Shown: in pieces, positions 32,022 to 39,724 of the stretch
Layout of the letters: every line of letters starts with the position of its first letter
Position numbering within the stretch: position 1 is the stretch's first letter
Source: Pseudonocardia humida
GTDB taxonomy: Bacteria; Actinomycetota; Actinomycetes; Mycobacteriales; Pseudonocardiaceae
DNA: 64,000 nucleotides
Direction of reading: 5' to 3'
Assembly (NCBI RefSeq): GCF_023898865.1
Contig: NZ_JAGSOV010000073.1
Span: 1 to 64,000 of the forward strand
Translations under genes and position numbers: made by a program
The notes under the pieces: generated by a model
What the model was told of the DNA's origin: nothing
What the model saw: the letters and a program-made list of their open reading frames with translations, nothing else
Databases searched by the model: none

Positions 32022-32807
32022 TCACGTCGGGCGCCCCGCCGGGTGCTCGTCCGCGGAGGCGCCGCACCCCGCCGCGGCCGCGGTGAGCAGGTCGATGAGG
32101 CACCCCATGTCGCCGGACCGCGCGGCGTGCCGGAACGCCTGCAGCAGCCCGTCCCGCTCCCCCGGATCGGTCGCGCCCTGCGGCCGCTCGACGAGGTGCT
32201 TGCGCGCGCGACGCGCGAGCTGCCGGGCGTTCACCTCACTGGTCCCGATGGCCGCGGCGATCTCGCGGAACGGGTAGTCGAAGGCCTCGCGGAGCACGTA
32301 GACGGCGCGTTCGACGGCGGTCAGCCGACCGCACAGGAGCTGGACCGCCAGCCCGAGCTCCTCACCGCGCACCGCCCGGAGCGCGGGGTCGACGGACCCG
32401 GACCCGCGCTCGGGCAGCGGTCCGCCGACGCTGACCTCCCGGCGCGCGCGGGCCGAGGTCACCGCGTTGAGCGCGAGCCGGGTCGTGACGGTGACGAGGA
32501 ACGCGACCCGGTCGCGCACCTGCGCCCGGTCCGCGCCCTGCCAGCGGACCCACACGTCCTGGACGATGTCCTCGGCGTCGGCGGCCCCGCCGAGCACCTG
32601 GTAGGCGATCCCGAACAGCCGCGGGCGCACCCGCTCGAAGTCCGCCACCGCCTCGTCCACCTCGGACCGGAGCGGATCGGTCGCCGCGCTCCACTCGGTC
32701 CGGCGGTGCGAGGGGGTCGCGGCGACGAGCGAGCGCGCGGAACTCCTGATCGGATCCGCGCTCGACGAGCCCGAACCCGCAACGACGTCGACGGCGGAAA
32801 GGCGCAT
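32022..32807 (-). CDS. ECF41/SigJ-like RNA polymerase sigma factor with truncated SnoaL tail
   Basis: The 261-residue protein has region 2 at about 57-117 (FERVRPRLFGIAYQVLGGAA, DAEDIVQDVWVRWQGADR) and region 4 at about 160-206 (LTAVERAVYVLREAFDYPFR, EIAAAIGTSEVNARQLARRA); FDYPFREIAAAIGTSEVNARQL is the ECF41/SigJ pattern. Members normally end in a SnoaL-like domain of about 100 residues that regulates activity. Here only its first helix remains (LLQAFRHAARSGDMGCLIDL, about 221-240), then a Gly/Ala/Pro tail. The N-terminal extension of about 45 residues is also unusual. ATG 32807 has AGGAG nine bases upstream. It is probably the sigma factor for the nine promoters described here. Confidence 0.9.
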   Translation of the reverse strand: MRLSAVDVVAGSGSSSADPIRSSARSLVAATPSHRRTEWSAATDPLRSEVDEAVADFERVRPRLFGIAYQVLGGAADAEDIVQDVWVRWQGADRAQVRDRVAFLVTVTTRLALNAVTSARARREVSVGGPLPERGSGSVDPALRAVRGEELGLAVQLLCGRLTAVERAVYVLREAFDYPFREIAAAIGTSEVNARQLARRARKHLVERPQGATDPGERDGLLQAFRHAARSGDMGCLIDLLTAAAAGCGASADEHPAGRPT

Positions 32808-33094
32808 GGAGATCATCTCCTGGTGGCGGGCCGGGGCGCCGACCGGGCCCCCGTCCTGCGGGCCGCGGCGCTGTGACACGGCCACGGTCGTCCGGCCCCG
32901 GGGGCCGGTGCACCCGTCGGGGCCCCGGGCGCACCCCCCGGGACCCCCGGGCCGGGGCCCCGGGCCCCCGGGCGGAGGAGTCCGCCTCGCTCCGGTCGCA
33001 CACGGCGACGATGACGATCGACTTCGCACCGCGCAGGGCGGCGGCGTGGTCCTCGCGTTCGTTCGACGCGGTGCCGAGCCTCTGCACCGCACGA
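32808..33094 (-). other. Long, CCCGGG-rich leader of the sigma factor gene
   Basis: About 290 bp separate the nearest candidate promoter from the sigma factor start. No convincing gene lies in it. Six CCCGGG palindromes fall between 32897 and 32972, so the leader RNA could fold very strongly. A lone TGTCACA at 32878-32872 (minus) has no matching -10 sixteen bases on (it reads GACGGG). Confidence 0.45.
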
Positions 33095-33126
33095 CGAGGA
33101 CAAGGGCCGGCCGGTGGCCCGTGACA
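33095..33126 (-). promoter_or_regulatory. ECF41-like promoter P4 (sigma factor gene, 17-nt spacer)
   Basis: On the minus strand, TGTCACG (33126-33120), 17 nt, then TGTCCTCG (33102-33095). It faces the sigma factor gene, 288 bases away. The one-base-longer spacer may make it weaker. If real, the sigma factor autoregulates. Confidence 0.5.
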
Positions 33127-33152
33127 GCCCGCCGGTCCGGGGCTGTCACGGG
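33118..33152. repeat. Perfect 13-bp inverted repeat spanning the divergent -35 boxes
   Basis: CCCGTGACAGCCC (33118-33130) and GGGCTGTCACGGG (33140-33152) are exact complements with a 9-bp centre. Each arm contains one TGTCACG -35 box, one for the sigma factor gene and one for the arginine deiminase operon. Confidence 0.8.
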
Positions 33153-33174
33153 GCGGCGCGCTGCTCGGTCCTGG
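33144..33174 (+). promoter_or_regulatory. ECF41-like promoter P5 (arginine deiminase operon)
   Basis: TGTCACG (33144-33150), 16 nt, then GGTCCTGG (33167-33174), about 60 bases before the ATG at 33234. It would drive the ten-gene operon up to 43357. Confidence 0.75.
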
Positions 33175-33233
33175 GATTCGCCGGGAGCAGCAGCCGGACC
33201 CGGCTCCCCCGCCGACATCCCGAGGAGTTCGTG

Positions 33234-34658
33234 ATGAGCCGTGCCATCGGAGTGCCGCACCGGACCGACAGCGGCGCCCCGCCCGCTCCGGAACCACCGG
33301 TCCCGTCGACCGCGGCCCGATCGCCGGAGGCCGGCCCGGATCCGGGCGCCCGCCGCTTCGGGCTCGGGACGGCGTCGGCGCTCGTGGTCGGCTCGGTGAT
33401 CGGGACCGGTGTGTTCGCCCTGCCGTCCGCCCTCGCGGTGTTCGGCCCGATCTCGCTCGTCGCGTTCGTCCTCGTCACCGTCGGCGCCACCGCGCTGGCC
33501 CTGGCCTTCCGCGGACTCGCCGCGCGGCTGCCCGGTGCGGGCGGCCCGTACGTCTACGCCCGGGACGCGTTCGGGGAGTTCGCCGGGTTCCTCATCGCCT
33601 GGAGCTACTGGATCACCGCGTGGGCCGGGAACGCGGCGATCGTCGTCGCCTGGGTCGGCTACGTCGAGGTGTTCTGGAACACCGACCACCAGGTCGGGTG
33701 GTCGATCGTCATCGCGCTGTCCGGGCTGCTCGTGCCCGCACTGGTGAACCTGGCCGGGCTGCGCAGCTTCGCCGCGTTCCAGGTCGTCACCACCGTGCTC
33801 AAGTTCGTCCCGCTGCTGTTCATGGCCACCGTCGGCCTGCTCTTCATCAACACCGCGAACTTCGGCGACTTCAACGCCGGCGGGGAATCGTGGTGGGGCG
33901 CGATCAGCGCCGCGGGCGCCATCGCCCTGTTCAGCTACCTCGGCATCGAGACCGCGTCGGTCGCCGCGGCCCGGGTCCGCGATCCCGAGCGCAACGTGGG
34001 CCGCGCCACCGTGCTGGGCACCCTGGCCTGCGCGGCGGTCTACATCCTGGGCACCGTCACCGTCTTCGGCACCGTCGCCCACGACGACCTCGTCGGCTCC
34101 ACCGCCCCGTTCACCGACTCGGCCAACGCGATCTTCGGCGGGCAGTGGGCCGGGGCCACGGTGGCCGTCGCCGCCGTCGTGTCCGGGTTCGGGGCGCTGG
34201 TCGGGTGGACGCTGATCGTGGCCGAGATGCCGCGGGCGGCCGCGCGGGACGGGCTGTTCCCGGCCCGGTTCGCCCGGCAGAGCCGCGCCGGGGTCCCCGC
34301 GTTCGGCATCGTCGTGTCGACCCTGCTGGCCGCCGGGCTCACCGTGGTCAGCTACACCAGCTTCGAGCAGGTGTTCATCACCGTCGTGCTGCTGTCGGTG
34401 CTGACCTCGGTCATCCCGTACCTGCTCTCCGCAGCGGCCCAGCTGTACTGGCTGCTCACCGAGGGCAGGCGGGCGCGGGTCGGGCACCTGGCCCGCGACG
34501 TCGCCGTCTCGGTGCTCGCGCTCGCCTTCGGGTTCTGGGCCCTGGCCGGCAGCGGCTACCAGGCCGTCTACTACGGGACGTTCTGCGTGCTGCTCGGGGT
34601 GCCGGTGTACGTGTGGGTCCGCGTCCGCCGCGGCGCGTACGGCGAGGTGCCCCGATGA
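33234..34658 (+). CDS. APC-family amino acid permease, probable arginine/ornithine antiporter
   Basis: The 474-residue protein has about 12 membrane helices and APC markers: ASALVVGSVIGTGVFALPSA (glycine-rich helix 1), FRGLAARLPGAGGPYVYARD, and AISAAGAIALFSYLGIETAS (helix 6). An N-terminal tail of about 40 residues is Pro-rich and soluble. Its place directly before the arginine deiminase gene, coupled by ATGA, argues for arginine uptake in exchange for ornithine as in ArcD/AdiC-type antiporters. ATG 33234 has GAGGAG upstream. It is the first gene of a ten-gene operon. Confidence 0.9.
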   Translation: MSRAIGVPHRTDSGAPPAPEPPVPSTAARSPEAGPDPGARRFGLGTASALVVGSVIGTGVFALPSALAVFGPISLVAFVLVTVGATALALAFRGLAARLPGAGGPYVYARDAFGEFAGFLIAWSYWITAWAGNAAIVVAWVGYVEVFWNTDHQVGWSIVIALSGLLVPALVNLAGLRSFAAFQVVTTVLKFVPLLFMATVGLLFINTANFGDFNAGGESWWGAISAAGAIALFSYLGIETASVAAARVRDPERNVGRATVLGTLACAAVYILGTVTVFGTVAHDDLVGSTAPFTDSANAIFGGQWAGATVAVAAVVSGFGALVGWTLIVAEMPRAAARDGLFPARFARQSRAGVPAFGIVVSTLLAAGLTVVSYTSFEQVFITVVLLSVLTSVIPYLLSAAAQLYWLLTEGRRARVGHLARDVAVSVLALAFGFWALAGSGYQAVYYGTFCVLLGVPVYVWVRVRRGAYGEVPR

Positions 34659-35938
34659 GCGCGGCGCAGGGACTCGCCGTCCAGGGGCTCGGCCTCGAGG
34701 TGGCGGTCCACTCCGAGATCGGCGCGCTGCGCGAGGTCGTCGTGCACCGGCCGGGGCGCGAGCTCGACCGGCTGACCCCGGCCAACGCCGCGGACCTGCT
34801 GTTCGACGACGTGCTGTGGGCCGAGCGCGCCCGGGTGGAGCACGACGCGTTCGTCGAGGTGCTGCGTGGCCACGGCGTGCGGGTGCACCTGTTCGCCGAG
34901 CTGCTGGCGCAGGCCCTCGCGACGGAGACCGGGCGCGGCTTCGCGGTGGCCCGGGTGTGCACCGACCAGCGGTTCGGGCCCGCCCTGGCCCGGGAGCTGC
35001 GGGCGCTGTTCACCGACGCCGACCCGGTGCTGCTGGCCGACTTCCTCATCGGCGGGGTGCTCAAGTCCGACCTGGCCCCGCTCACCGCGTCCAGCGTGGT
35101 GTGGCAGAGCCTGGACATCGACGACCTGGTCCTCGCCCCGCTGCCCAACACGCTGTTCCAGCGCGACAACTCCGCGTGGATCGGGCGGGGGGTCGCGGTC
35201 AACCCGATGGCCAAGCCGGCCCGCAGCCGCGAGTCGATCAACACCCGGGCCGTGTACCGCCACCACCCGCTCTTCGCCGACGCCGACTTCACCAGCCTGT
35301 ACGGCGACGACGACCTCGACCACGCCCCGGCCACCCTGGAGGGCGGCGACATCCACGTCGTCGCCGACGGCGTCGTGATGATCGGGATGGGTGAGCGCAC
35401 CACGCCGATGGGCGTCGAGCTGCTGGCCCGACGGCTCTTCGCGGAGGGGCTCGCCCACCGCGTGCTGGCCGTCGAGCTGCCCAGGGCCCGCTCGGCGATG
35501 CACCTGGACACCGTGCTCACCATGGTCGACGTGGCCACCTTCGTGGCCTACCCCTACTTCGACCAGGCCGCGGCCCGGCTGTGGCTGCTCACCCCGTCCC
35601 CGGACGGGGACGGCGTCGAGGTCCAGCAGCGGTCCGGGCTGCGCGCCGCGCTCGCCGAGGCGATCGAGGACGACGGCGTCCGCATCCTCACCGCCATCGA
35701 GGACCGGCGCGAGGCCGAGCGCGAGCAGTGGAACGACGCCGACAACTTCCTGGCGATCGCCCCCGGCGTCGTCCTGGGCTACGAGCGCAACACCACCACC
35801 AACCAGATGCTGCGCGACCACGGCGTGACCGTGATCCCGCTGGCCGGCAGCGAGCTCGGCCGGGGCCGCGGGGGCGCGCGCTGCATGAGCTGCCCGATCG
35901 CGCGCGATCCCGTCCCGTCCCGGCAGGAGCCGTCATGA
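34655..35938 (+). CDS. arcA: Arginine deiminase
   Basis: The 427-residue enzyme converts arginine to citrulline and ammonia. Family marks are VHSEIGALREVVVHRPGREL at the start, PNTLFQRDNSAWIG (substrate-binding Asp), TLEGGDIHVV, HLDTVLTMVD (catalytic His/Asp) and the nucleophile Cys410 in GRGGARCMSCPI. All key residues are present. ATG 34655 overlaps the permease stop and its own stop overlaps the next ATG, so the genes are translationally coupled. The pathway yields ATP without respiration and releases ammonia. Confidence 0.96.
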   Translation: MSAAQGLAVQGLGLEVAVHSEIGALREVVVHRPGRELDRLTPANAADLLFDDVLWAERARVEHDAFVEVLRGHGVRVHLFAELLAQALATETGRGFAVARVCTDQRFGPALARELRALFTDADPVLLADFLIGGVLKSDLAPLTASSVVWQSLDIDDLVLAPLPNTLFQRDNSAWIGRGVAVNPMAKPARSRESINTRAVYRHHPLFADADFTSLYGDDDLDHAPATLEGGDIHVVADGVVMIGMGERTTPMGVELLARRLFAEGLAHRVLAVELPRARSAMHLDTVLTMVDVATFVAYPYFDQAAARLWLLTPSPDGDGVEVQQRSGLRAALAEAIEDDGVRILTAIEDRREAEREQWNDADNFLAIAPGVVLGYERNTTTNQMLRDHGVTVIPLAGSELGRGRGGARCMSCPIARDPVPSRQEPS

Positions 35939-36936
35939 CCCTCTCCGCCCCACCCCGTTCCCTGCTCACCGCGACCGACCTGGGCCGCGACGGCTTCCTG
36001 GAGCTGCTCGACCGGGCCGCGGAGCTCAAGGCGGCCAGGAAGGCGGGGCGCGAGCGGCCCGCCCTCACCGGTCGCAGCATCGCCCTGGTGTTCGAGAAGG
36101 CCTCCACCCGCACCCGCTGCGCGTTCGAGGTGGCCGCCTACGACCAGGGTGCCCACGTCACCTACCTGGGCCCGACGGGGTCGCACCTGGGTCGGGAGGA
36201 GAGCGTCGCGGACACCGCGCGGGTGCTGGGCGCGATGTTCGACGGCATCGAGTTCCGCGGGTTCGCCCAGGACACCGTCGAGGAGCTGGCCCGCCACGCC
36301 GGCGTGCCGGTCTGGAACGGTCTCACCGACCAGTGGCACCCGACCCAGATGCTCGCGGACGTCCTCACCATGCGCGAGCACCAGCCCGGCGACGTCGGCG
36401 CGATCAGCTTCTGCTTCACCGGCGACGGGCGCGGCAACATCGCCCGGTCGCTGCTGGTCACCGGCGCGATGCTGGGCATGGACGTGCGCATCGCCGCGCC
36501 GCGCGAGCTGTGGCCGCCGCGACCGGTGGTCGAGGACGCCGAACGCACCGCGCTGACCAGCGGCGCCCGGGTGACGGTGACCGAGGACCTCGCGGCCGCG
36601 CTGGACGGCGCCGCGTTCGTCTACACCGACGTGTGGGTCAGCATGGGCGAGGACGACGCCGAGTGGGACCGCCGGGTCCCGCTGCTCACGCCCTACCGCG
36701 TCACCGCCCGGGCCATGGCCGCGACCGGCCGCGCCGACACCCGGTTCCTGCACTGCCTGCCCGCCGTGCACGACACCACCACCGCCCTGGGCCGGCGGGT
36801 CCTGCAGCGCTACGGGCTCGCCGGGGCCGAGGTCACCGACGAGGTGTTCGCCTCGCCCGCCTCGGTGGTGTTCGAGCAGGCCGAGAACCGGCTGCACACG
36901 ATCAAGGCCCTGCTCGTCGCGGCGCTGGGGCGATGA
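35935..36936 (+). CDS. arcB: Ornithine carbamoyltransferase, catabolic
   Basis: The 333-residue enzyme has the carbamoyl-phosphate motif STRTR (57-61, in FEKASTRTRCAFEVAAYDQG), WHPTQMLADVLTM, and the ornithine motif HCLPAVHD. In this operon it runs in the catabolic direction, splitting citrulline with phosphate into ornithine and carbamoyl phosphate. ATG 35935 overlaps the arcA stop (ATGA). The next gene starts one base after its stop. Confidence 0.95.
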   Translation: MTLSAPPRSLLTATDLGRDGFLELLDRAAELKAARKAGRERPALTGRSIALVFEKASTRTRCAFEVAAYDQGAHVTYLGPTGSHLGREESVADTARVLGAMFDGIEFRGFAQDTVEELARHAGVPVWNGLTDQWHPTQMLADVLTMREHQPGDVGAISFCFTGDGRGNIARSLLVTGAMLGMDVRIAAPRELWPPRPVVEDAERTALTSGARVTVTEDLAAALDGAAFVYTDVWVSMGEDDAEWDRRVPLLTPYRVTARAMAATGRADTRFLHCLPAVHDTTTALGRRVLQRYGLAGAEVTDEVFASPASVVFEQAENRLHTIKALLVAALGR

Positions 36937-36937
36937 C

Positions 36938-37879
36938 GTGCTGATCGTCGTCGCACTGGGCGGCAACGCCCTGCTGAACCGGGGCGAGCGCCCCGACGCG
37001 CAGGTGCAGCGCGCGCACGTCCGCACCGCCGCCCGCGCGCTCGCCCCGCTCGCCGCCGCGCACGCGCTGGTGCTGTGCCACGGCAACGGGCCGCAGATCG
37101 GGGTGCTCGCCGTCGAGAGCGAGAACGACCCCGCGCTCACCCACCCGTTCCCGCTGGACGCGCTCGGCGCCCAGACCCAGGGGATGATCGGGTACTGGCT
37201 GGCCCAGGAGCTGGCGAACGCCGGGGTGTCCCGGCCGGTCGTCGCGATCGTCACCCAGACCGTGATCGACGCCGACGACCCGGCGTTCTCGACGCCCACG
37301 AAGTTCGTCGGCCAGGGCTATCCCGAGCCGGAGGCCCGGCGGCTGGCCCGGGAGCACGGCTGGACCATCGCCCCGGACGGCACGGCCTGGCGCCGCGTCG
37401 TCGCCTCCCCTGCGCCGCGCGGGGTCGTCGAGCTGCCCACGATCGAACGGCTGGTGGGGACGGGCACCACGGTGATCTGCGGTGGCGGTGGCGGGGTACC
37501 GGTCGTCGCCGGGGAGCGCGCGCGCACCGAGGGCGCGCAGGCCGTCGTGGACAAGGACCTCACCGCCGCGCTGCTGGCCGTCGAGCTGGGCGCCGACCGC
37601 CTGGTCGTGCTCACCGACGTCGACGCGGTCAAGCGCGACTTCGGCACCCCACGGGAACGACCGCTGTCCGTCGTGCGGGTCAGCGAGCTGGGGGCCATGC
37701 GGTTCCCGGCCGGCTCGATGGCCCCCAAGGTCGAGGCCTGCGTCCGGTTCGTCACCGCGACCGGCCGCCCGGCGGCGGTCGGGGCGCTGCGGGACGCGTC
37801 CGCGGTGCTCGCCGGCACGGCCGGGACCACGATCCTCGCGGCCGTCGAGGCCCCCGCCCCTGTGGAGGCGGCGCGATGA
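36938..37879 (+). CDS. arcC: Carbamate kinase
   Basis: The 313-residue kinase makes ATP from carbamoyl phosphate and ADP, the last step of the arginine deiminase pathway. It begins MLIVVALGGNALLNRGERPD and has VLCHGNGPQIG, VICGGGGGVPVV, AVVDKDLTAALLAVELGADR and FPAGSMAPKVEACVRFV, all standard. The start is GTG 36938, one base after arcB. With the permease, arcA and arcB the full pathway is present. Confidence 0.95.
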   Translation: MLIVVALGGNALLNRGERPDAQVQRAHVRTAARALAPLAAAHALVLCHGNGPQIGVLAVESENDPALTHPFPLDALGAQTQGMIGYWLAQELANAGVSRPVVAIVTQTVIDADDPAFSTPTKFVGQGYPEPEARRLAREHGWTIAPDGTAWRRVVASPAPRGVVELPTIERLVGTGTTVICGGGGGVPVVAGERARTEGAQAVVDKDLTAALLAVELGADRLVVLTDVDAVKRDFGTPRERPLSVVRVSELGAMRFPAGSMAPKVEACVRFVTATGRPAAVGALRDASAVLAGTAGTTILAAVEAPAPVEAAR

Positions 37880-37917
37880 CCGCGACGAACCACCACGACG
37901 ACCGCCGCGGAGGAACC

Positions 37918-38226
37918 ATGGAACAGCTCGTCCCCGACCACCCGGTGACCGACACGACGTCGTCGTGGAGCGTCCACGGCGACCCCGCCCTGCTCGTGGA
38001 GGCCGCGCAGCGGCTGCGGCTCGGGATCGAGATGGGGGTGTACCGCTCCCACCCGCCCGGCGAGTACGCCATGTTCGGCCTGGCCCGGCTGCTCGACGCC
38101 GTCGCGTTCTCCATGCACGTCGACGGCGCGGTGCACCACACGGTCGTCTCGGGGGCGACGGAGATCGCCCACCACGTGCTGAAGTACCTCCTTCCGACGG
38201 TCCGAAGCGATGCGCACCGCGCGTGA
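37918..38226 (+). CDS. Small protein of unknown function in the arginine deiminase operon
   Basis: From ATG 37918, which has GGAGGAA at ideal distance, the product is 102 residues. ATG 37876, overlapping the arcC stop, would make 116. I recognise no family. It is soluble and probably helical: DPALLVEAAQRLRLGIEMGV, GLARLLDAVAFSMHVDGAVH and EIAHHVLKYLLPT. Four His residues fall in the last third (VHHTV, AHHVL), so a metal site is possible. Its 3' end overlaps the exporter gene by 17 bases. Confidence 0.75.
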   Translation: MEQLVPDHPVTDTTSSWSVHGDPALLVEAAQRLRLGIEMGVYRSHPPGEYAMFGLARLLDAVAFSMHVDGAVHHTVVSGATEIAHHVLKYLLPTVRSDAHRA

Positions 38227-39724
38227 CGGGCGCCCGGGAGCGACCGTCGACACCGGAGCACTGGCCTACGCCTCCGGCCCGGGCCGCTGGTTGGTCGTCG
38301 CGGCCGCACTGGGCTCGGGCGTCGCCTTCCTCGACGGATCGGTGGTCACCCTCGCGCTGCCCGCGATCGGGCGCGATCTCGGCGGTGGGTTCACCCTTGC
38401 GCAGTGGGTGGTGGACGGCTACCTGCTGACCCTCGGGGCGCTCCTGCTGCTGGGCGGGGCGCTGGGCGACCGCCTCGGGCGGCGCCGGGTCTTCCTCGCC
38501 GGCCTCGTGGTCTTCACCGCCGCGTCGCTGGCCTGCGGGCTCGCGCCGTCCGGGGCGGCGCTGGTCGTCGCCCGGCTCGTGCAGGGCGTCGGCGGGGCGC
38601 TGCTGGTGCCCGGGAGCCTCGCCCTGATCGACTCCTCGATCCGGCCGGCGGACCGCGGGCGCGCGATCGGCACCTGGGCCGGCCTGGCCGGCATCGCCTC
38701 GGCCACCGGGCCGTTCGTCGGCGGGTACCTGATCGACGTCCTGTCCTGGCGCTGGGTGTTCCTCCTCAACGTCCCGCTCGCGGCCGCGGCCGCGCTGCTC
38801 ACCCTGCGGCACGCGCCGGAGAGCCGGGACCGCCGCCCCGGCCGCCTCGACGTCGCCGGGTCGGTCGCGGTGACCGTCGGGCTCGCGGGCACGATCTTCG
38901 CCCTGATCGAGGTCCCGGCCCGCGGCTGGGACCCGGTCTCGGTGCTCGCCGCGGCCGCCGGGCTGATCGGCGTGGTGGCGTTCCCGGTGGTGGAGCGGCG
39001 GCGGAGCACGCCGCTGGTCCCGCCGGGGCTGTTCGGGTCCGCCCAGTTCGTCGGGGCCAACCTGGTGACCCTGGCCGTCTACGCCGCGCTGGGCGGGGCG
39101 CTGTTCCTGCTCGCGCTGCACCTGCAGCAGACGCTGGGCTACCCGGCGCTGGCCGCCGGTGCGGCGACCCTGCCGATGACCGCGCTGCTCGTGACCCTGT
39201 CGGGGCGGGTCGGCGCGCTCGCGCAGCGGATCGGGCCGCGGTGGCCGATGACGGTGGGCCCCGTGCTCGCCGCGGTCGGTCTGGGCCTGCTGGGCTCCGT
39301 CCGACCGGGATCGGAGTACCTCACCGGGGTGCTGCCCGGTGTGACCGTGCTCGGCGCCGGGATCGCGCTCACCGCGGCCCCGTTGTCCTCCGCGGTGCTC
39401 GCCTCGGTCCCCGCCGGCCACGTCGGCGCGGCGTCGGGCGTCAACAACGCGGTCTCCCGCATCGCCGGGCTGCTCGCGGTGGCGGTGCTGCCGGTGGTCG
39501 CCGGGATCGACATGTCGGTCACCGGCGCGCCGCTCGGTCCCGGGTTCGGACCCGCCATGTGGATCTGCGCCGGGCTGTGCGCCGTCGGTGGCGCGGTCGC
39601 CGCCGCGACGGTCGGGCGGGGCGCCCGCGTCCACGTCCACCCCCTGCCCGCGGTCGACCACCCCTGCACGGGTCGCGAGGTCCTGGCCCCGTCGAACGGA
39701 TCCGGAAGGAGCGTCGCCCGATGA
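38210..39724 (+). CDS. MFS exporter, DHA2 (14-helix) family
   Basis: The 504-residue membrane protein has DHA2 marks: GVAFLDGSVVTLALPAIGRD (helix 1), GDRLGRRRVFLAGL (motif A), RLVQGVGGALLVPGSLALID and GPFVGGYLIDVLSWRWVFLL. It overlaps the small gene before it and ends in ATGA with the patatin gene. Its place in an operon with a glycosyltransferase and a patatin suggests export of a product or toxic intermediate; the substrate is unknown. Confidence 0.88.
   Translation: MRTARDGRPGATVDTGALAYASGPGRWLVVAAALGSGVAFLDGSVVTLALPAIGRDLGGGFTLAQWVVDGYLLTLGALLLLGGALGDRLGRRRVFLAGLVVFTAASLACGLAPSGAALVVARLVQGVGGALLVPGSLALIDSSIRPADRGRAIGTWAGLAGIASATGPFVGGYLIDVLSWRWVFLLNVPLAAAAALLTLRHAPESRDRRPGRLDVAGSVAVTVGLAGTIFALIEVPARGWDPVSVLAAAAGLIGVVAFPVVERRRSTPLVPPGLFGSAQFVGANLVTLAVYAALGGALFLLALHLQQTLGYPALAAGAATLPMTALLVTLSGRVGALAQRIGPRWPMTVGPVLAAVGLGLLGSVRPGSEYLTGVLPGVTVLGAGIALTAAPLSSAVLASVPAGHVGAASGVNNAVSRIAGLLAVAVLPVVAGIDMSVTGAPLGPGFGPAMWICAGLCAVGGAVAAATVGRGARVHVHPLPAVDHPCTGREVLAPSNGSGRSVAR

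Noticed and set aside
32855..32878. TGTCACA -35 box nearer to the sigma factor gene
   Set aside because: Sixteen bases on, the sequence is GACGGG, not GTCC; the copy at 33095-33126 has a proper -10.
32813..33103. Minus-strand frames in the sigma factor leader
   Set aside because: Low-complexity Arg/Gly/Pro products of the CCCGGG-rich stretch, with no ribosome site.
33234..37879. Biosynthetic rather than catabolic arginine genes
   Set aside because: Arginine deiminase plus carbamate kinase plus a permease is the catabolic set; no argG, argH or argB-type genes are present.
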